Positions 29,785 through 44,102 of a stretch of DNA of 64,000 bases are shown here, piece by piece (the first letter of the stretch is position 1; the number at the start of each line of letters is the position of its first letter). The stretch lies in the NCBI GenBank assembly GCA_034509735.1, contig JACGWO010000006.1, positions 8,137,001 to 8,201,000 on the forward strand, in the 5' to 3' direction. The notes beneath the pieces were generated by a model. That model worked only from the letters and a program-made list of their open reading frames with translations. It was not told the DNA's origin and made no database searches. Source of the stretch: Sesamum alatum (lineage: Eukaryota; Streptophyta; Magnoliopsida; Lamiales; Pedaliaceae). Made by a program: the position numbers and the translations under genes.

Positions 29785-32700
29785 ATGGTACTCTCTCTCT
29801 CTCTCTCTCTCTAGAATCTTTTATTTTTCCCTTTTCCGTCATTCGGTTTGTGCAAATTGAATTGTTATTTAATGGCTTTTTAAGGGATTATAATTTGATT
29901 TCAGGCCCTCGAAGAAGAAGATTTTTCTGCTATAAGACAGTTGCAAGAATCACTGGACCACAATCCCAGCGATCCCTCCGTCCATTTTAATCTGGTAAAG
30001 TGGTTCTCGCTTGGTTTCTCCTTCTTTGTTGTGTGTGTTTGTGGGGATTTGCGTGTGTGTGTGTGTGTCTGTGTTCTCCAGTCACTTAAGCAACTCTATG
30101 GGAATTCATTTTCAGGGTGTGCTGCTATGGGAAAAGGGGGAAATAACGCAAGAAATGAGGGAAAAAGCAGTGGAGCATTTGATGGTGGCAGCAAAGCTCA
30201 ACCCTCAGAATGCCGTTGCATTCAGATATTTGGGTCATTATTATGCACGTATTGTCCCCGAGCCTCAGCGGGCTCTCAAATGCTATCAAAGAGCTGTCGT
30301 CCTCAATCCTGATGATCTGGAAGCTGGGGTATGATTCTTTCATTATATATATCAGTTAAGCGAGATTTATCAGAGAATATGCTTGTTTTGGTACTCTTTC
30401 TTAGGCAGTTTATTAAGCTTTTGGTAGGTTATAACTTAGAAGCTTCATTTTCCTGATCATGTTCGAATTTTTTTGTCGTTAATGAAAATAAAGTGGGCGT
30501 TGTTGTGACAAGATATTACCAAGGTAGGAACTCCTAAAATGCATGACAAGTTGTGAAAACATATCTCAAAATATTTCACTTCCTTGTATATTAGGTAGGG
30601 AATTATTAAAATGCATGAGTCAAGTTGGATTTATAGTAACATACTCAGGGACTCAGCGTGATAAATCTATTCATGTTATTGGTGGCATATTGTGGTGTTA
30701 GAATTCAGCAGGGCTGCTTTTGATTATTGGTTATTTTGTATATCATAATTCTTTCAGTTTATTCTGCAATTTATCATGGTCAGCTAGTCTTCCTTGTTAA
30801 TTTCAAGAGTTTGGGTCTTTTAACAAGTTAATTTCATAACATGTTACTATAAGAATTCATGATAAGAGCTCAAATTTGAAATTTGAAGGAAATAAATTTT
30901 TTATAAGTTTACATGCCAAAACATCATAAGTAGAGAAATTGCTGTTGGAATATTGGAAATTATAGATTGAAGTGTAAATAAAATCAATTTAAATCCCTAA
31001 ATTGTAGGAAGCACTTTGTGATTTATTGGATGAGGGTGGGAAAGAGAGTTTGGTGGTTGCTATCTGCCGTGAAGCTTCAGAGAAGTCTGCCAGGGCTTTT
31101 TGGGCTTTTCGTCGATTGGGATACCTTCAGGTTTTTGTGTTTCTGGATTCAATTTTTTGTTGGCTCTTTGTTTAGGATTCATCTCATTTTTTTAATGGAA
31201 GTTGACTGGGTACTTCTTGCAGGCTCATCAAAAGAAATGGTCTGAAGCCATACAGAGCCTCCAACATGCAATTCGTGGCTTTCCTACGTGCCCTGAATTG
31301 TGGGAGGTTGTTAACCACCATTTGTTGGCTCTATTTAATGATCCCTTATAATTCTATGTTTTTGGTTGGATGTGGTTATCGATTCTTATTCTTCTTCATT
31401 CAATGTGCTTATGTAGACCTTAGGTCTTGCCTACCAACGAATGGGCATGTTTACTGCTGCACTTAAGGTGATTTCCTGTCTCTGTCTCTCGGTGTCTTTC
31501 TCTCTGTTTTTAATGGTCACGTTGCTGTTATAAAGGAAAATCATCCTTTTTAACACCTATGAATGGTCATTGTTCCCTCTGTCTCTATGCTGTGCGAGCA
31601 ACCAAACACATAGTTGTATTACACTTTATTAAATGGTTAAATTTATTTACATAATTTGTACTCCTCCCCAAATGGATTTATCTAGTTTGAATGATCACAG
31701 AGTTCTAGATGAGATCTGAAAAAGTGAGAGCGGTGTCGAATTAATGCTGTGAATGAAGACGGCGCTTGTGGAAATAAACTTTCTATCTTGAGAAAACGAG
31801 ATCTTATTTGACATTCCAAAAAGAAAATGGGAGCTTTTATTTTTGTGATAGGAGTATAATTTATGGGCATGGACCTATATTTATGAAGGCTCCGTTTTCC
31901 TTTTGTGCAAATTACTTAATGAAATAGTTTAATTCCCTACCGACTTCCAATGGTTAATTAGTCTTCATGTAGTATTACATAGACATTTATCAACAAAACT
32001 ATATTCCTAGATTATATATATCCTAAACTGGGATAAGGCACATGGAATCCTAGTACGTAGTTACTAATGCTCATTTTGTGTTTTCAAGTAGTCCTATGGA
32101 AGAGCTGTTGAGTTGGACAAATCGAGGGTTTTTGCGTTGATTGAAAGTGGAAATACTTGCTTGATGCTTGGTTCTTTTAGAAAGGTAAGATGTTTTCTTA
32201 ATCTTTTCTTGTTCTACCAGTGGTTCTGCTCAATAACCAGTGATCTGGACCGACTTGTATCTTAGCTTATCCTTGATGTTTATTGAGATTACTCAACTCT
32301 TTTTACACGAACAGATCTTAATTTGCCAGAATTTTCTGTGATATATAAATCATCCTTATATTTTTCCCTTTTCGCTGGATGGTTAAATATGGATTAGGTC
32401 TATGCATAAACTATTGTGCAAATCTGAATTACATAATGCTCCCTGCTTCACATTTTATTCCATATTAGGATTGGCGTAAAGTTTCAAAAGAAAGCAAAAG
32501 ATTTTTATGCATCTTTATAGATTTCCCAAAGACACAGCTTGAGAGTCAATTACTTTTGTATGATGCACCTTAAGTGAGGTTACTGTAGGAAAGAACAGCT
32601 GTTGTGAACATCGCAGAGGAAATGGTGGAGCAACGAACTTTTCTTATCTGCAAATTGAATCTTCGATCCCCCAAAGTAATGAAAAGAGTAAAACAAGCCC

Positions 32701-35700
32701 AGAAAAAGAGTACACGATTCACCTTGCAGTTCAAGGATGAGTGAAAGTCGAGGCTTGTTCTGTTGCCATGAGAAATTTTAAAATAGTTATGGGTGATTCT
32801 GTAGTTCATAAGAGTGAGTTGGTACAGACAAGTTCTCAATAATCTTTTCCACAATAAGCAGCAGAAGGAGAAGGATGAGTTTTTGATTTAGATTTCAGAA
32901 TTTGCCATAGAGAATGGGAGTAAATAACTAGAACTTTGTAATGTTTAGAAGTATGAGTTTTTGAGGTGCGCAGAGAAATTAAGTTTGAGCGTTTCTAAAC
33001 AGTGACGAACTGTCATTAGCTGTAAAATAACTGTTCCATATCTAATTCGTAATGTACAAGGTAGAAAATAGGTAAAGACATGAATTATGAAATAAGACAG
33101 TTTTGGAAGTAGAGGAAATAAGTCTAGATTTGAAAGGAAGTTATAGATCTTGTATAGTGGAAAAGTCAACACATCATATCAAATTTTCGTAACTATCTTT
33201 TCTATTGAAATGAATGGTTGTTAAGTATTTATATGTTATAACGAAGCTCCTAGTATAGAAAAGGAGATCCTTATTGCTGAAGCTCATGAGTCTTGACCTA
33301 TTTTATAGTTCTTATGAATCCTAGACTACAGTGTACTTTTAAAAGATTGTCTAGATTGAATAATTAATTGTATACAGCATCCCTGCCTTCAATTACTGAA
33401 AGGCCAAAATCCTTGTAACTTCTAAAACAAGTAAGGACCATCCAGGGTATGGCTTCCCCGAGAGCGTTGTTTTCGTGGCACTGAAGAGTAAGAAGTGTTC
33501 TACCAGAATCAGCTAAGAGGTTGGTGTAACCCAATGTATCTCGTCTACATCTCTATTATAATTTGATTCTTGAAATTCAACTAAAGCAAACAAAATTAGT
33601 TATCCTATAATGTGAGACTTAATTAGGAATCTACTCTCTAGAATTCTTTTCAAATGGTTTTTCAAATTCAACATTACTAATGTAAATCTTTGTTCTCTTT
33701 GTAAACGCTTCCCTCTAGATAAAGCCTCTTCCTAGCCGACGCCAGTCTCTTCCGATACAAATATTTTAACTTCTGGTCAGCTGATTACTAATTCTCCTCT
33801 AGCTAGTTCCTAATGGGCATTTTAGTGCTTATTGCTGAAGTTGTAATTGTTTTCTTACTATAAAGGTTATAGATTGACATTTGAATAATGCATTAACGAC
33901 ATGTTAGGCGCAAGGTAATTTTGGATTGCAGGAAGAGTCTTTCCCACTTTTTCATTTGCTAAGACTGAGACAAGTGGCATTAAGGAGTCCAAGGATACCT
34001 TGTTCCCACTAGAAGTAGACTTTCCTGATTCAACATGAGAATCATAATTAATTAGGAGTCATAATTTAGAATGGAAGTTCTCTTCTTACTGCCACATGAA
34101 TTAACACAATAGTATCCTCTATTTATCATCTTGTGCGCTCGCACGGACACTATACGCCCACAAACTATACATACATAGGCAATGTAATTAGGCCTACATA
34201 TTTATGTGTATACACACACAAATACACGTGAAATATGCACCCACTTACTTATAGATGAAATTAGCACATAAAAATGCATATACATATGAATTACACATAT
34301 ATATGTATACATACCCATATGTATATTTATGTAGGAAGTAGCAGATTAGTGGTTACTGTGCTTTCTAATAATATTCATACCCATATGTATATTTATATAG
34401 GAGTAGCCGGATTAGTGGTTGTTGTGCTACCTAATAGTAGAAATATGCCTCACGAAAATTGTTAACTGTGGACAGTAACAACAATTGAAGCTGACTATTT
34501 TTGAGTTGCCTTCTAACTTGCCTGCTACTTTCACAATGCAAGGAGCCAACCTATGCATTCCAGTTATTGTTTCCAAATACACAAAGGCACACTCTGTACG
34601 TGCATATACAAAGATAGCAACTGCACGCATAAGCTTAATTTGAGTCTCTGTCAAAGTAGAATCTTATATAGATCGTGATTCACAAAATACATGAATGCCT
34701 TAAGTCTTGATCTTGATTCATGGTTGCTCTTAAAGTTCCAGATGTGTTAAATGCCTAAGAATTTGTACGGCATCATGATTTAAGTATTAATAGCTAGTCT
34801 ATTATTATGTGTGCATATTTTATGTGCAAGTATATGTATATGTTTGGAGTAGAGTTGGTGGTGCAAGCATGAGTAATACTCATTACAAGCAGAATTTTAT
34901 TCCAGTCCATATGTGTAATTAAGTGAACCAAACAAATGATGAAAAATTCAATTTGATTCTCTGTTTGTAACCAAACTATTAAAAAGGAAGACCATAATAA
35001 CCAGCCCCTGTGCTGCACATAACATACTATTAGACTACCCTCATAATTCTTTTTGTATGGGATCAAACCATTTCAACATGTTCCGGTGGGAGTTTATGTA
35101 AGAACAAGCATTGTTGGCCCACCTGATTTGTGCTTAAATTTTCAATATATATTGTTAGAAATCTTCATTAAATTTTATTTATGAAATTATGTACTTCTTA
35201 ACTGTTTTAATGTATTTATTGATTTATGATCAGGGGCAAAATGTAATATATAATAATATGAAATCATGTCATTCCAATATATAAAAGAGATAAGGAAATA
35301 AAAACTTTAAATAATGAGTGAGCAAGAGAAAAGAGGAAAAACATTAGACAATGTGAAAGGTGGAGAAGAGAGAATAATGGAAAAATTATATGGATAGTAA
35401 CTTTGTTAATAGGGGTAATTTGGTCGGTTCACATAAAAACACACCAAGTTAGTTATTTAGGATGTTGCTTTATATGTAGTATATATAATCTTTGGTATAC
35501 TGTTATTACTGTTCTCATTCTCTACTTTTTCCTTTTCGTTATATTTTTTTCTAAATGAAGGGAATTGAGCACTTCCAACAAGCATTGGAAATTTCACCTC
35601 ACAATGTTTCTGCACTATATGGGCTTGGTTCTGCACTTCTTGGTTTAGCAAAGGAGTGTGCCAATTTGGGTGCCTTTAGATGGGGAGCCTCCCTCTTAGA

Positions 35701-38700
35701 GGTTAGTATCTCAAGTGAAGTCTGTCTTTCTTCTGCAGTTATTGAAATGATGATTATGCTTGCCTGAAATAAATTCAAGCTGAACTTAGGAAGCATGTGA
35801 TGTAGCCGTGCGTGGTACATCTTTAGCTGGTAACTTTTCATGTTCATGGAAGCTACATGGAGATATTCAGGTATAAAATTGTCAGAGTTTTCCTGTTGAG
35901 GCAATACATTCTTGTATCTTGTTTAAGTTCTTTTCTCTGCATGGTATGTTTGTGTGTAGTTTTATTTCGTTCTCCCTTAGCTTATGTATGCCAGATGTTA
36001 CCCGTGGGCGGAGGAAACCAGGACCAGGCATTCTGATGAGATATCTTTCAATTCTTCTATCAATTCATGGAAAAGAACCTGCCATCTTGCTGCTAGAAAC
36101 GCTAGTCGCTCCTATCAGCGTGCTCTGCACTTGGCCCCTTGGCTGGCTAATTTGTATGCTGATGTTGCTGTAGCATCAGATCTCTGTTCGTCTTTTAAGG
36201 AGTCTCCGAAAACGGACCTGAATGTTTGGTAATTATTTGTTTCTGTAAAATGGATTTATGTTTTTATATTATCATTGCCTTACTCTACCATCAAATAACC
36301 AGGTCTGTGGCTGAAAAGATGTGCTTGGGTGGTTTACTACTTGAGGGCTACAACGACGAATTTTGGGTAGCACTGGGATGCTTATCAGATCATACTGCAT
36401 TAAAGCAACATGCTTTAATACGTGGATTGCAATTGGACGTATCTCTAGCTGTTGCTTGGGCATACCTGGGGAAGGTAACTACTAATCCATTGGAAGAAGT
36501 ATCGGAATGATTGTGATGATTATATTATGAACAGGCGGATAACCTTATATTACGCTTCTACTTGGAGTTAATATTCATTACCTTCAGAAATTTAGGAAGA
36601 AATTGAATAGTGACAATTGGGCTCGCAGCAATCTTCAGTTAATTTCTATGTCGAAGAACCTAGAAGTATGAATCTAGTTACGTTTCAAGACTCCGGCACA
36701 TGTTGGCAGGTTATGTCAATTGAATGCTGATTTGGCATTGGGAACATGATTTCATATTTAGATAGTCATTTTTGCAGTTCATTTTTAACAATGCATTTGT
36801 AACAAGTGCAATTGGGCGTAGCCAGAATGATGAATTTCTAGGCTGAAGCTTGAGTCATTAAGCTTGCAACTTCATTTTTCATGCGATCGTCTTCGTATTT
36901 AAGGTCATTGCGAAAATAACATCACTGACCATTCTAAGATAGAAGTCTTTTTCAAATCTTAACATGGTATGGCTTTGTATTTTATCAGCTGACAGAAAAT
37001 TTGGTTTTGATTTTCAAAATCATTTGATATCAAGGTCCAGTGATGTTCTTGATGCATTGCTCTTATACGAATCTTGTTACTGAGATCTAGTGGTGTGTTA
37101 TCAGTGCCATTTTTCTGTAATGGTGCTGGCCTTTTCATCTGGCTTGGTCTTACTGCACCTCAGTGCCTTTTTCTGCGGTGCCCTGCCTCGTGGCAGCCTT
37201 TTAGGATTTGCAGACCTAATCTGAGTGAATCTTTTGCTTGGATTTCCTCATCCTGAAGTCAGAGTCAACTAAAGCTTAAGAAAGAAAGAAGAACAGATAT
37301 TCATGTTCTTTGCCTTTTAAGAGAGCAAGACTTGGGGAATGATATAGTTCACCTTAGATTAACTTCTTGAATGACGAATTGGTTTGTATGTTCTGACTAT
37401 TTGGGCTCTTGAATGAATGGTTTTTATGTCAAAAAAAGATAGGGAAAAATGCAATTACCCCCCCTGTGATATGCAAAATGTGCAAAAACCCCCCTATGAA
37501 AAAATAAATAGCAATTTACCCCGTGTTTTAAAAAATGGAGCAAAAAACCCCCTAAAAATGGAGCAAAACACCCCCTGTGAGGGAGTTGTTTGCTGCATTT
37601 TGAATAACACAAGGGGGTAAATTGCTAATTATTTTTCCATAGGGGGGTAATTGCTCTTTTTGGTTAACACAGGGGGCAAATTGCATTTAACCCAAAAAAA
37701 GATATACTTCACTTTACATTAACTTCTATTGCTTGTAGTATTAGCAGTATATTACGGCGTTATTGCCTAATATTTGTTGAAGCGAGCCCTGAAAGATTTT
37801 ACTTTGGCAAGTTTGAGGGGCATGTACATCTGTACTGTAAATCAATTGCTGGAATTTTTATATTTTTCAGTTTTCTCCAAAACGCTTTAGAAAACTGATT
37901 TAGCTCCAGTATAGTCCTCTACTTGTTTATAACACAATGTTCTAATACCTTGGGCCAACATAAGTCTTCTCTCTTTCTTTCCTCTTTTTTTTTCTGCACG
38001 TGTCTGAAAATCCTCTCACTCCTGCTAGAGGATCTCAATATTGGATTTTTACAGCTTTATAGGCGGGAGGGCAAAAAGCAATTGGCCCAGCAAGCATTTG
38101 ATCGGGCTAGAAGCATAGATCCTTCTCTTGCATTACCATGGGCAGGCATGGCAGCTGATGCAGGTGCTAGGTAAATGTAGATACTCTTGGGGACTATCTA
38201 GATATTTACCATAGGCATGTTTTGTGAAAATTGTAGTTTATATTTGCTTTCTTTTCTCAGAAAGCTTGACCAGAATGAAGCATATGAGTGCTGTTTACGA
38301 GCTACACAAACATTTCCGGTATCATATTTTCTACCCATGCTTGTTTTAGCCTCTGAGGTGGTCCTTCAAAAAGCAGGATGGCTTTGAGAATATTATTCTA
38401 GGTCCTTATTGCTTGGAAGTTCTGCTTGTAGGCTTTGCCTTTTGTCAGACTGAAAATATAATTATTGAACATTTCCAAATTTTCACTCAAAGCTGTTATG
38501 CTGATTAGCTTGCAGAATTCCAAGTTGGTCTTGCAAAGCTTGCGTTGCATTCTACTTGTTTGTCGTCATCAGAGGTATTCAGCAATATACATCTCTTTGC
38601 AGGAAGTTTTCTCTAACGCGCATACTGTTTCAAGTTGGTCATTTTTCTACACAAACATATAGGAAGTCTTAAAAGACTTTATTTTGTAATGGCTGTCATA

Positions 38701-41700
38701 GGTTTTTTGGTGCCATCCAACAGTCGTTGCAGCGTGTCCCACACTATCCCGAATCTCACAATTTAAATGGGCTAGTGTGTGAATCAAGATCTGATTATCA
38801 AAGTGCTATTACTTCCTACAGGCTGGCACGATGTGCTCTAATATCATTTGCAGGCGAATCATCAGAATCCCATCTAAAAGATATATCCATCAATTTAGCC
38901 AGATCGCTTTGCATGGTAATATTGTTTGATATCTTTTAGCAGTTCCGGATGCTTTATTCTAACCATAATGCTTGAAAGTTTTATGCTTTGGGCATTCAGG
39001 CAATTCATTCAGATGTTTATTATGAGATGCCTTTTTCTGGTTTAGGCTGGAAATGCAAGTGATGCAGTTGAAGAGTGTGAGTATTTAAGGCAAAAAGGTA
39101 TGAATTATGGCCCGAGCAATTTGGTTATCTAGTCCACTTCTTTGCTTATTCTGATAGCTATATCCTAATCTTGGAAACAGAGGAAATCGAGAATAATTTT
39201 GAAATGTTCTTGATTTTCGTGAAAATAAGAAGCTTATAAGAAAAAATTAGTGGGCTGTGAGTTGGAAAAGATGCTCAAACTTGGTCGTGAATATGTGCTT
39301 TCTCTGATATGCTTCCTTAATTTTCTAGGACAGCTTGATTCTGAGGGTCTGCAGATATATGCTCTTTGCTTATGGCAACTTGGCAAGAATGATATGGCTC
39401 TGTCCATAATGAAATCTCTTGCTTCGAGCATTTTATCCTTGGAAGAAAGTCTTGCTGCTGCTTCCATTAGTTTCATCTGTAGGTTGCTGTACCACATTTC
39501 GGGGCAGGAATCAGCAATTACAAGCATCTTGAAAATGCCCAAGGAATTTTTTCACAGTTCAAAAATTAGTTTCATCGTTACTGCTATACACGTTCTGGAC
39601 CCAAAAGATCAACTTGAGCCTATTGTTTCTAGGAGTCGTTCCTTCATAACATGTCGTGAAGATATCATCAGAATGCATATTTTAATTACATTTGGTAAAC
39701 TTGTAAGTTCCCAGTTTGTATAGTTGCTAATTTAGTGCTCATTTACTTAATTAATAACTAGAGTAATTCATGCGTTTTGGGTCTTTTCAGCTCAAACATG
39801 GAAGTAACGATTCCCTTGGAATTCAGAAGGGAGTTGATCATCTCAGAAAAGCTCTTCACATGTACCCTAACAGTAGTGTGCTAAGGTAAATTTACTTTGA
39901 CAGCCTATACTTTCTGGTTTGCTCTTTTAAGCACCATACAGCATATCTGGTGAGCTGTATAACTGTAAACCAGATTATAAAATTCAAGGTATTTCATCCT
40001 TATCTTTATCCGAACATTATGCAATAATTGCTTAGGTTGCAGTGTGTTTTGGAATTGATTATCATGGATCTGTTTAGGATACAATTCTTTGAGAGCAAGG
40101 GAAAACTTGGCTAATCTAAGCTATTAGCAATATATACCTAGGCATAAATAAAATTTAAGATTATTTTCGACAGAACAAGTTCATCTATATATCCTCCAAC
40201 TCCACCGAAAATTAAAGGGTCACTTATATAGCTCGTGCAACTCAAGTTAGGCTTGTCCAGTTGCTCTTTTTTTCACCTATACCTTCTGGTGGAAGTGCTT
40301 TATAGACTGCTGTATGAAGGACTCACCAACAAGTACAATAAAGTGATGGTTCACTTGGTGAACTGAGGTCTGAATGCATGCTTTTATCTGGTTGCTGCTC
40401 AACAGTAGATGGTTTGAGGTTACACACTCATGGTGGTTTATTTCTGTTTAAGTTTCTGCAGCATGGTTCAAACATTTTTTATCAAATTCGCAGTAAATGA
40501 CATATATGTTCTAAGCAGTACTACCACTTTAAACAAATGCATGCTGCTGGAATTTTAAAAATTTAGGTTTAAGTAATCATCCATCCCATGAAGTTAGCTG
40601 AATTTTTCTTTACCCTACTTTTGAGCTAATGTCTGGAAAACATAGTTACTTCACTGTGTGGATTTCTTTTTTACACTTGTAGTATGAGAGTTTCATGGAC
40701 TTTGCTTCTAAAGGTAATTAAGTTACCTTAATTAAAGCCAAGATTGAGCTTTACACAAATAGAACTCCAGTTGCAGTTCTTTTGAGGCGGTGGTTGTAAC
40801 TAATCTTATGATATAGATGTCAAATTTGTCTTCGTTTCAACTCAATAAATTTAGGTAAACAAATTACAGAAAGTTAATTATACTTTTCATGAAGGAATGA
40901 AATCTGATTTACCATAAAATGAGAGCTTATGAACAACAGCAGCAGCTTTGGCAGACAAAAATGAAAGAGCTAGGGTTAGGACTTGAGATTCTCACCATCT
41001 ATTTCTATTTCATGCAAGATAGTTATTTGTCTGTTGTATATGCTTTTCAACTCTTCAACATTTCTATTTAACCATATTTTTGTCTAAACATCCTTGCAAT
41101 CCTTTTTACTCATGGAGTTGCAGTGTCTTCAGTTGTCCCCTCTGTCTGACACCAGTGCATGCCTGTATTTCTTTGTTTCTTTTGTCAATCTTTTGATGAT
41201 TTTCTTTCTTTTTTCCCCTTTCTTTTGGTTGGTTTGGCGACGGGCCTTCCAGTCCCTGTTTCTCCATCGTTAACTCTACTTGTTCCAGTTTTCATTCTTC
41301 TTACAGTTGGAATAGATATTTTTGCTGCTTTTCATTTTGTGGTCCACTGCACCAAGCTGCAAACTTTAATTCAATTGTCTTTTTTTGGACTTTCAGATTT
41401 ATCCTTCATTGCTAGAGCCATACTGCTAGGAGTTTTCTAGAATATAAGAAATATTCTTTATATTGTATTATTGTGCTCAACGTTCAGCTAACTTAATTTA
41501 TTGCCAACAGAAATCTTCTTAGTTATCTCTTACTTTCAAGCAAAGAATGGAGAGATCTTTATCTTGCAACTAGATGCTCTTTCTTCGATTTGTCTGACAA
41601 GCATGAGGACAAAGGCATAAAATCTGCATTTGAGATCCTTGGTGCTGGAACTGTCGCTTGTTATGCAATTGGAAGCCCGAAGGAGAAATTTCCATTCCCC

Positions 41701-44102
41701 ACATGTAGACATCAACGGCCTTCTGGCTCCGGAACCATTCAACTGCTGCAAAAGTATGTTTCTTCATGGCCCTCAAGTCCTCCGACGGTTCAACATTTTT
41801 CTCTTTAATGTCCCATGGCACCTACTTTAAAAAAATTAGGTTACTTTCCCCTGCCAGGCCTCTATAATAATTCACTATTCAAATATATAGGTTTTTGCAT
41901 CAAGAGCCTTGGAACTTCAATGCGAGGTATTTGCTCACGTTAAACTGCTTACAGAAGGCGCGCCAAGAGAGATTTGCTCCACAGGTTTGCCGTGTGCTAG
42001 AACGGTTAACAGCTGCCGCTCTGCATAATCAGTTTTATTCAAGCACAGATGTTTCATGCCAATACCAAAGTTTTCAGCTTTTACTCTGTGCTGCTGAGGT
42101 TAATCTTCAACAAGGAAATACTAATGAATGCTTCAGATATGCTAGAAGTGCTTTAGGTTCTTCAGTTGATAATAGCTCTCTCTTTTTTGCACATTTGCTA
42201 CTATGCCGTGCATATGCTGCTGAAGATGATATCATCAGCATAAGCAAAGAATACAGACGGTGCTTGGAGCTTGGAACTGATCTTCATATCGGCTGGATTT
42301 GTCTGAAGTTTATTGAATCTAGATATAGGCTAGAAGACGATTCTACCATGTTATCGTTAAGCTTTGAAGACTGCTGCAAAGATATCAAGCTTTCATGGAA
42401 TATGTGGATGGCTCTCTTTAACATGGTGCAGGGTCTCATTGCTATTTGGTTTGGTGATTTTGTTGCAGCAGAAGAGTCCTTTACACAAGCAAGCTCTTTA
42501 GCTGATGGCGAGAGTTGTCTCTTTCTTTGTCATGGTATCATCTTCTGAATTTGTGCATTTCCATTAAGCATTTTGAACTATTCTGATGGTTGGTCTCTAT
42601 GAACTGATTAAACGCTATAGCTGATCTAAATAAGAGGGTTTGAACAACTTTAGGTTTAGATTTGAAGGAGGATTTCAGTCTAAGCTTAGGGAACTTATAT
42701 TTTGGGTTAATAGGATGTCATCAACTGGAACCTAGGGAAATTGTGCTCTTATTCTTTACCATAGTCCTGGTGCTCCTTAAAAGATATTGTCTTTGTTTGG
42801 ATTCAGGTGCCATATGTATGGAGCTTGCCAGACAAAAGTGTGAGTCGCAATATATATCACGTGCCATAAGAAGTCTCATGAAAGCAAAAAATGCTTCTCC
42901 TGATCCCTTACCCATCATCTCACTTTTGCTGGCACAAGCAGAAGCTAGCCTTGGCTCCAAAGCAAAGTGGGAGGTCAACCTTCAGGATGAATGGTTTTCT
43001 TGGCCTCCAGGTATATTTTATTAAATATGCACCAGTTTGTGTTTTGCACTTTCACATATGATTTAGACCATATCATTGCCTTCCACAGTTTCAGTTCTTG
43101 ATGTTTACATATGATAAATTAAGCATACTTGTATTTTGTGTAGGAAAGATATGACAGCTGTTGATATAGAAAAAAGACAGGCATATTTTCCTGCGCCTTT
43201 CCCATGGACAATGATATACTCTTACCTTCTCGAAATGATTGAAATATAACCGCAGCTTTGAAAGTTAGACCCCTCTTGTGTTTCCTTCCTGTTCTGAAAT
43301 GTCTTATAGCACCCAGTAAGTTATAGTTACTGTAATGTTTTTACATGCCCAAATGGAACCAAATAAAAATTGGTTTAAGCAAAAGTAAATGAAGAGGGAA
43401 TGCAGAACTAAAGCATTGTGCGCAAGTAGATGGGTCCCACGGGCTAAACTTAAGGCTGACGGAGTATCTGATACCACTGGCACGGTTGGGTTAGGCTCTA
43501 TATTTGAATACACTCTTTGCCAAGGTAGGAGAAATCCATGTTTGCTTTTAATTAGTAGGTTTAATTTTTGTGTTGGCGGATGCAATGAACTTCCAGTATC
43601 AATGAACTTATTAGGCTAGTGTACTCGGTGTGACCAACGACCACCGTTCTTTTGTCAAGATATTTTCATCTCTGGTTCAGTATCATGGCCGGTAATACCG
43701 GCGTGCTCTAATACTCCAAGCTGTCCAACTTTAAGGACAAAGCTTCAAATTAAGTTATCCCTTTTCTTTAACTACATGAGCTTATAGCATTATAATGTCT
43801 GTACCAGCTAAAATTGCTAATTTCTGAGTTTGCAGTGGTTTTACATTGGTTATTACCCATTACTTAACAGTCTGATTCCTATTTATTATATTTATCTCGC
43901 TTATCTCCTGTCATTACTTGCAGAAAGGCGACCTGCTGAACTCTTATTTCAGATGCATTTGCTTTTTAGACAGCGTAAAGATGGTTCTATGTCATCTTCC
44001 AGCCTAGATTATGCTGATAGATCACTCAGATGGATTTTACGAGCAATCCACACAAATCCCTCATGTTCAAGATATTGGAAGTTTTTACTGAAGGACGTGT
44101 GA
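29785..44102 (+). CDS. SKI3: SKI3-like tetratricopeptide repeat protein (Ski complex scaffold), 22 exons
   Basis: Exons: 29785-29787, 29905-29994, 30116-30328, 31008-31130, 31223-31306, 31417-31467, 32092-32184, 35561-35701, 35790-35870, 35981-36228, 36303-36474, 38055-38170, 38261-38318, 38509-38574, 38702-38915, 39046-39097, 39329-39702, 39791-39885, 41511-41753, 41891-42534, 42807-43010, 43924-44102. All have GT/AG borders, and phases agree except at exon 14/15. The product is about 1180 aa, close to plant SKI3. TPR units are clear, for example [20 protein letters not shown] and [16 protein letters not shown]. Family role: with SKI2 helicase and SKI8 it feeds cytoplasmic RNA to the exosome. 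The start is inferred: exon 1 would contribute only ATG, joined to GCC CTC GAA. The longest intron is 32185-35560. I checked intron 7 and intron 18 and saw no gene in them. Confidence 0.92.
29791..29812 (+). repeat. (CT)n microsatellite in SKI3 intron 1
   Basis: About eleven CT units directly after the proposed first donor site GTA. Confidence 0.85.
34311..34443. repeat. Two-copy 66-bp tandem duplication in SKI3 intron 7
   Basis: ATACCCATATGTATATTTAT, then GTAGCAGATTAGTGGTTACT (or the variant GTAGCCGGATTAGTGGTTGT), occurs twice with a 66-bp step. AC/AT-rich simple sequence precedes it (34195-34310). Confidence 0.8.
37442..37693. mobile_element. Foldback MITE with 9-11 bp target duplication, SKI3 intron 11
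   Basis: The left end is GGGAAAAATGCAATTACCCC and the right end in reverse is GGGTTAAATGCAATTTGCCC. The arms pair along most of the 252 bp. Direct repeats AAAAAAAGATA flank it at 37431-37441 and 37694-37704. Same superfamily as 1608-1850, with different inner phrases (CCCCCCTGTGATATGC). Confidence 0.82.

Noticed and set aside
32570..33180. Possible gene fragments in SKI3 intron 7
   Set aside because: Short frames on the minus strand without any recognised motif; treated as intron.
38509..38662. Alternative reading of SKI3 exon 14 in a shifted frame ([14 protein letters not shown])
   Set aside because: It would join exon 15 in frame, but it loses the conserved [13 protein letters not shown] reading, so I prefer the frame-conflict interpretation.
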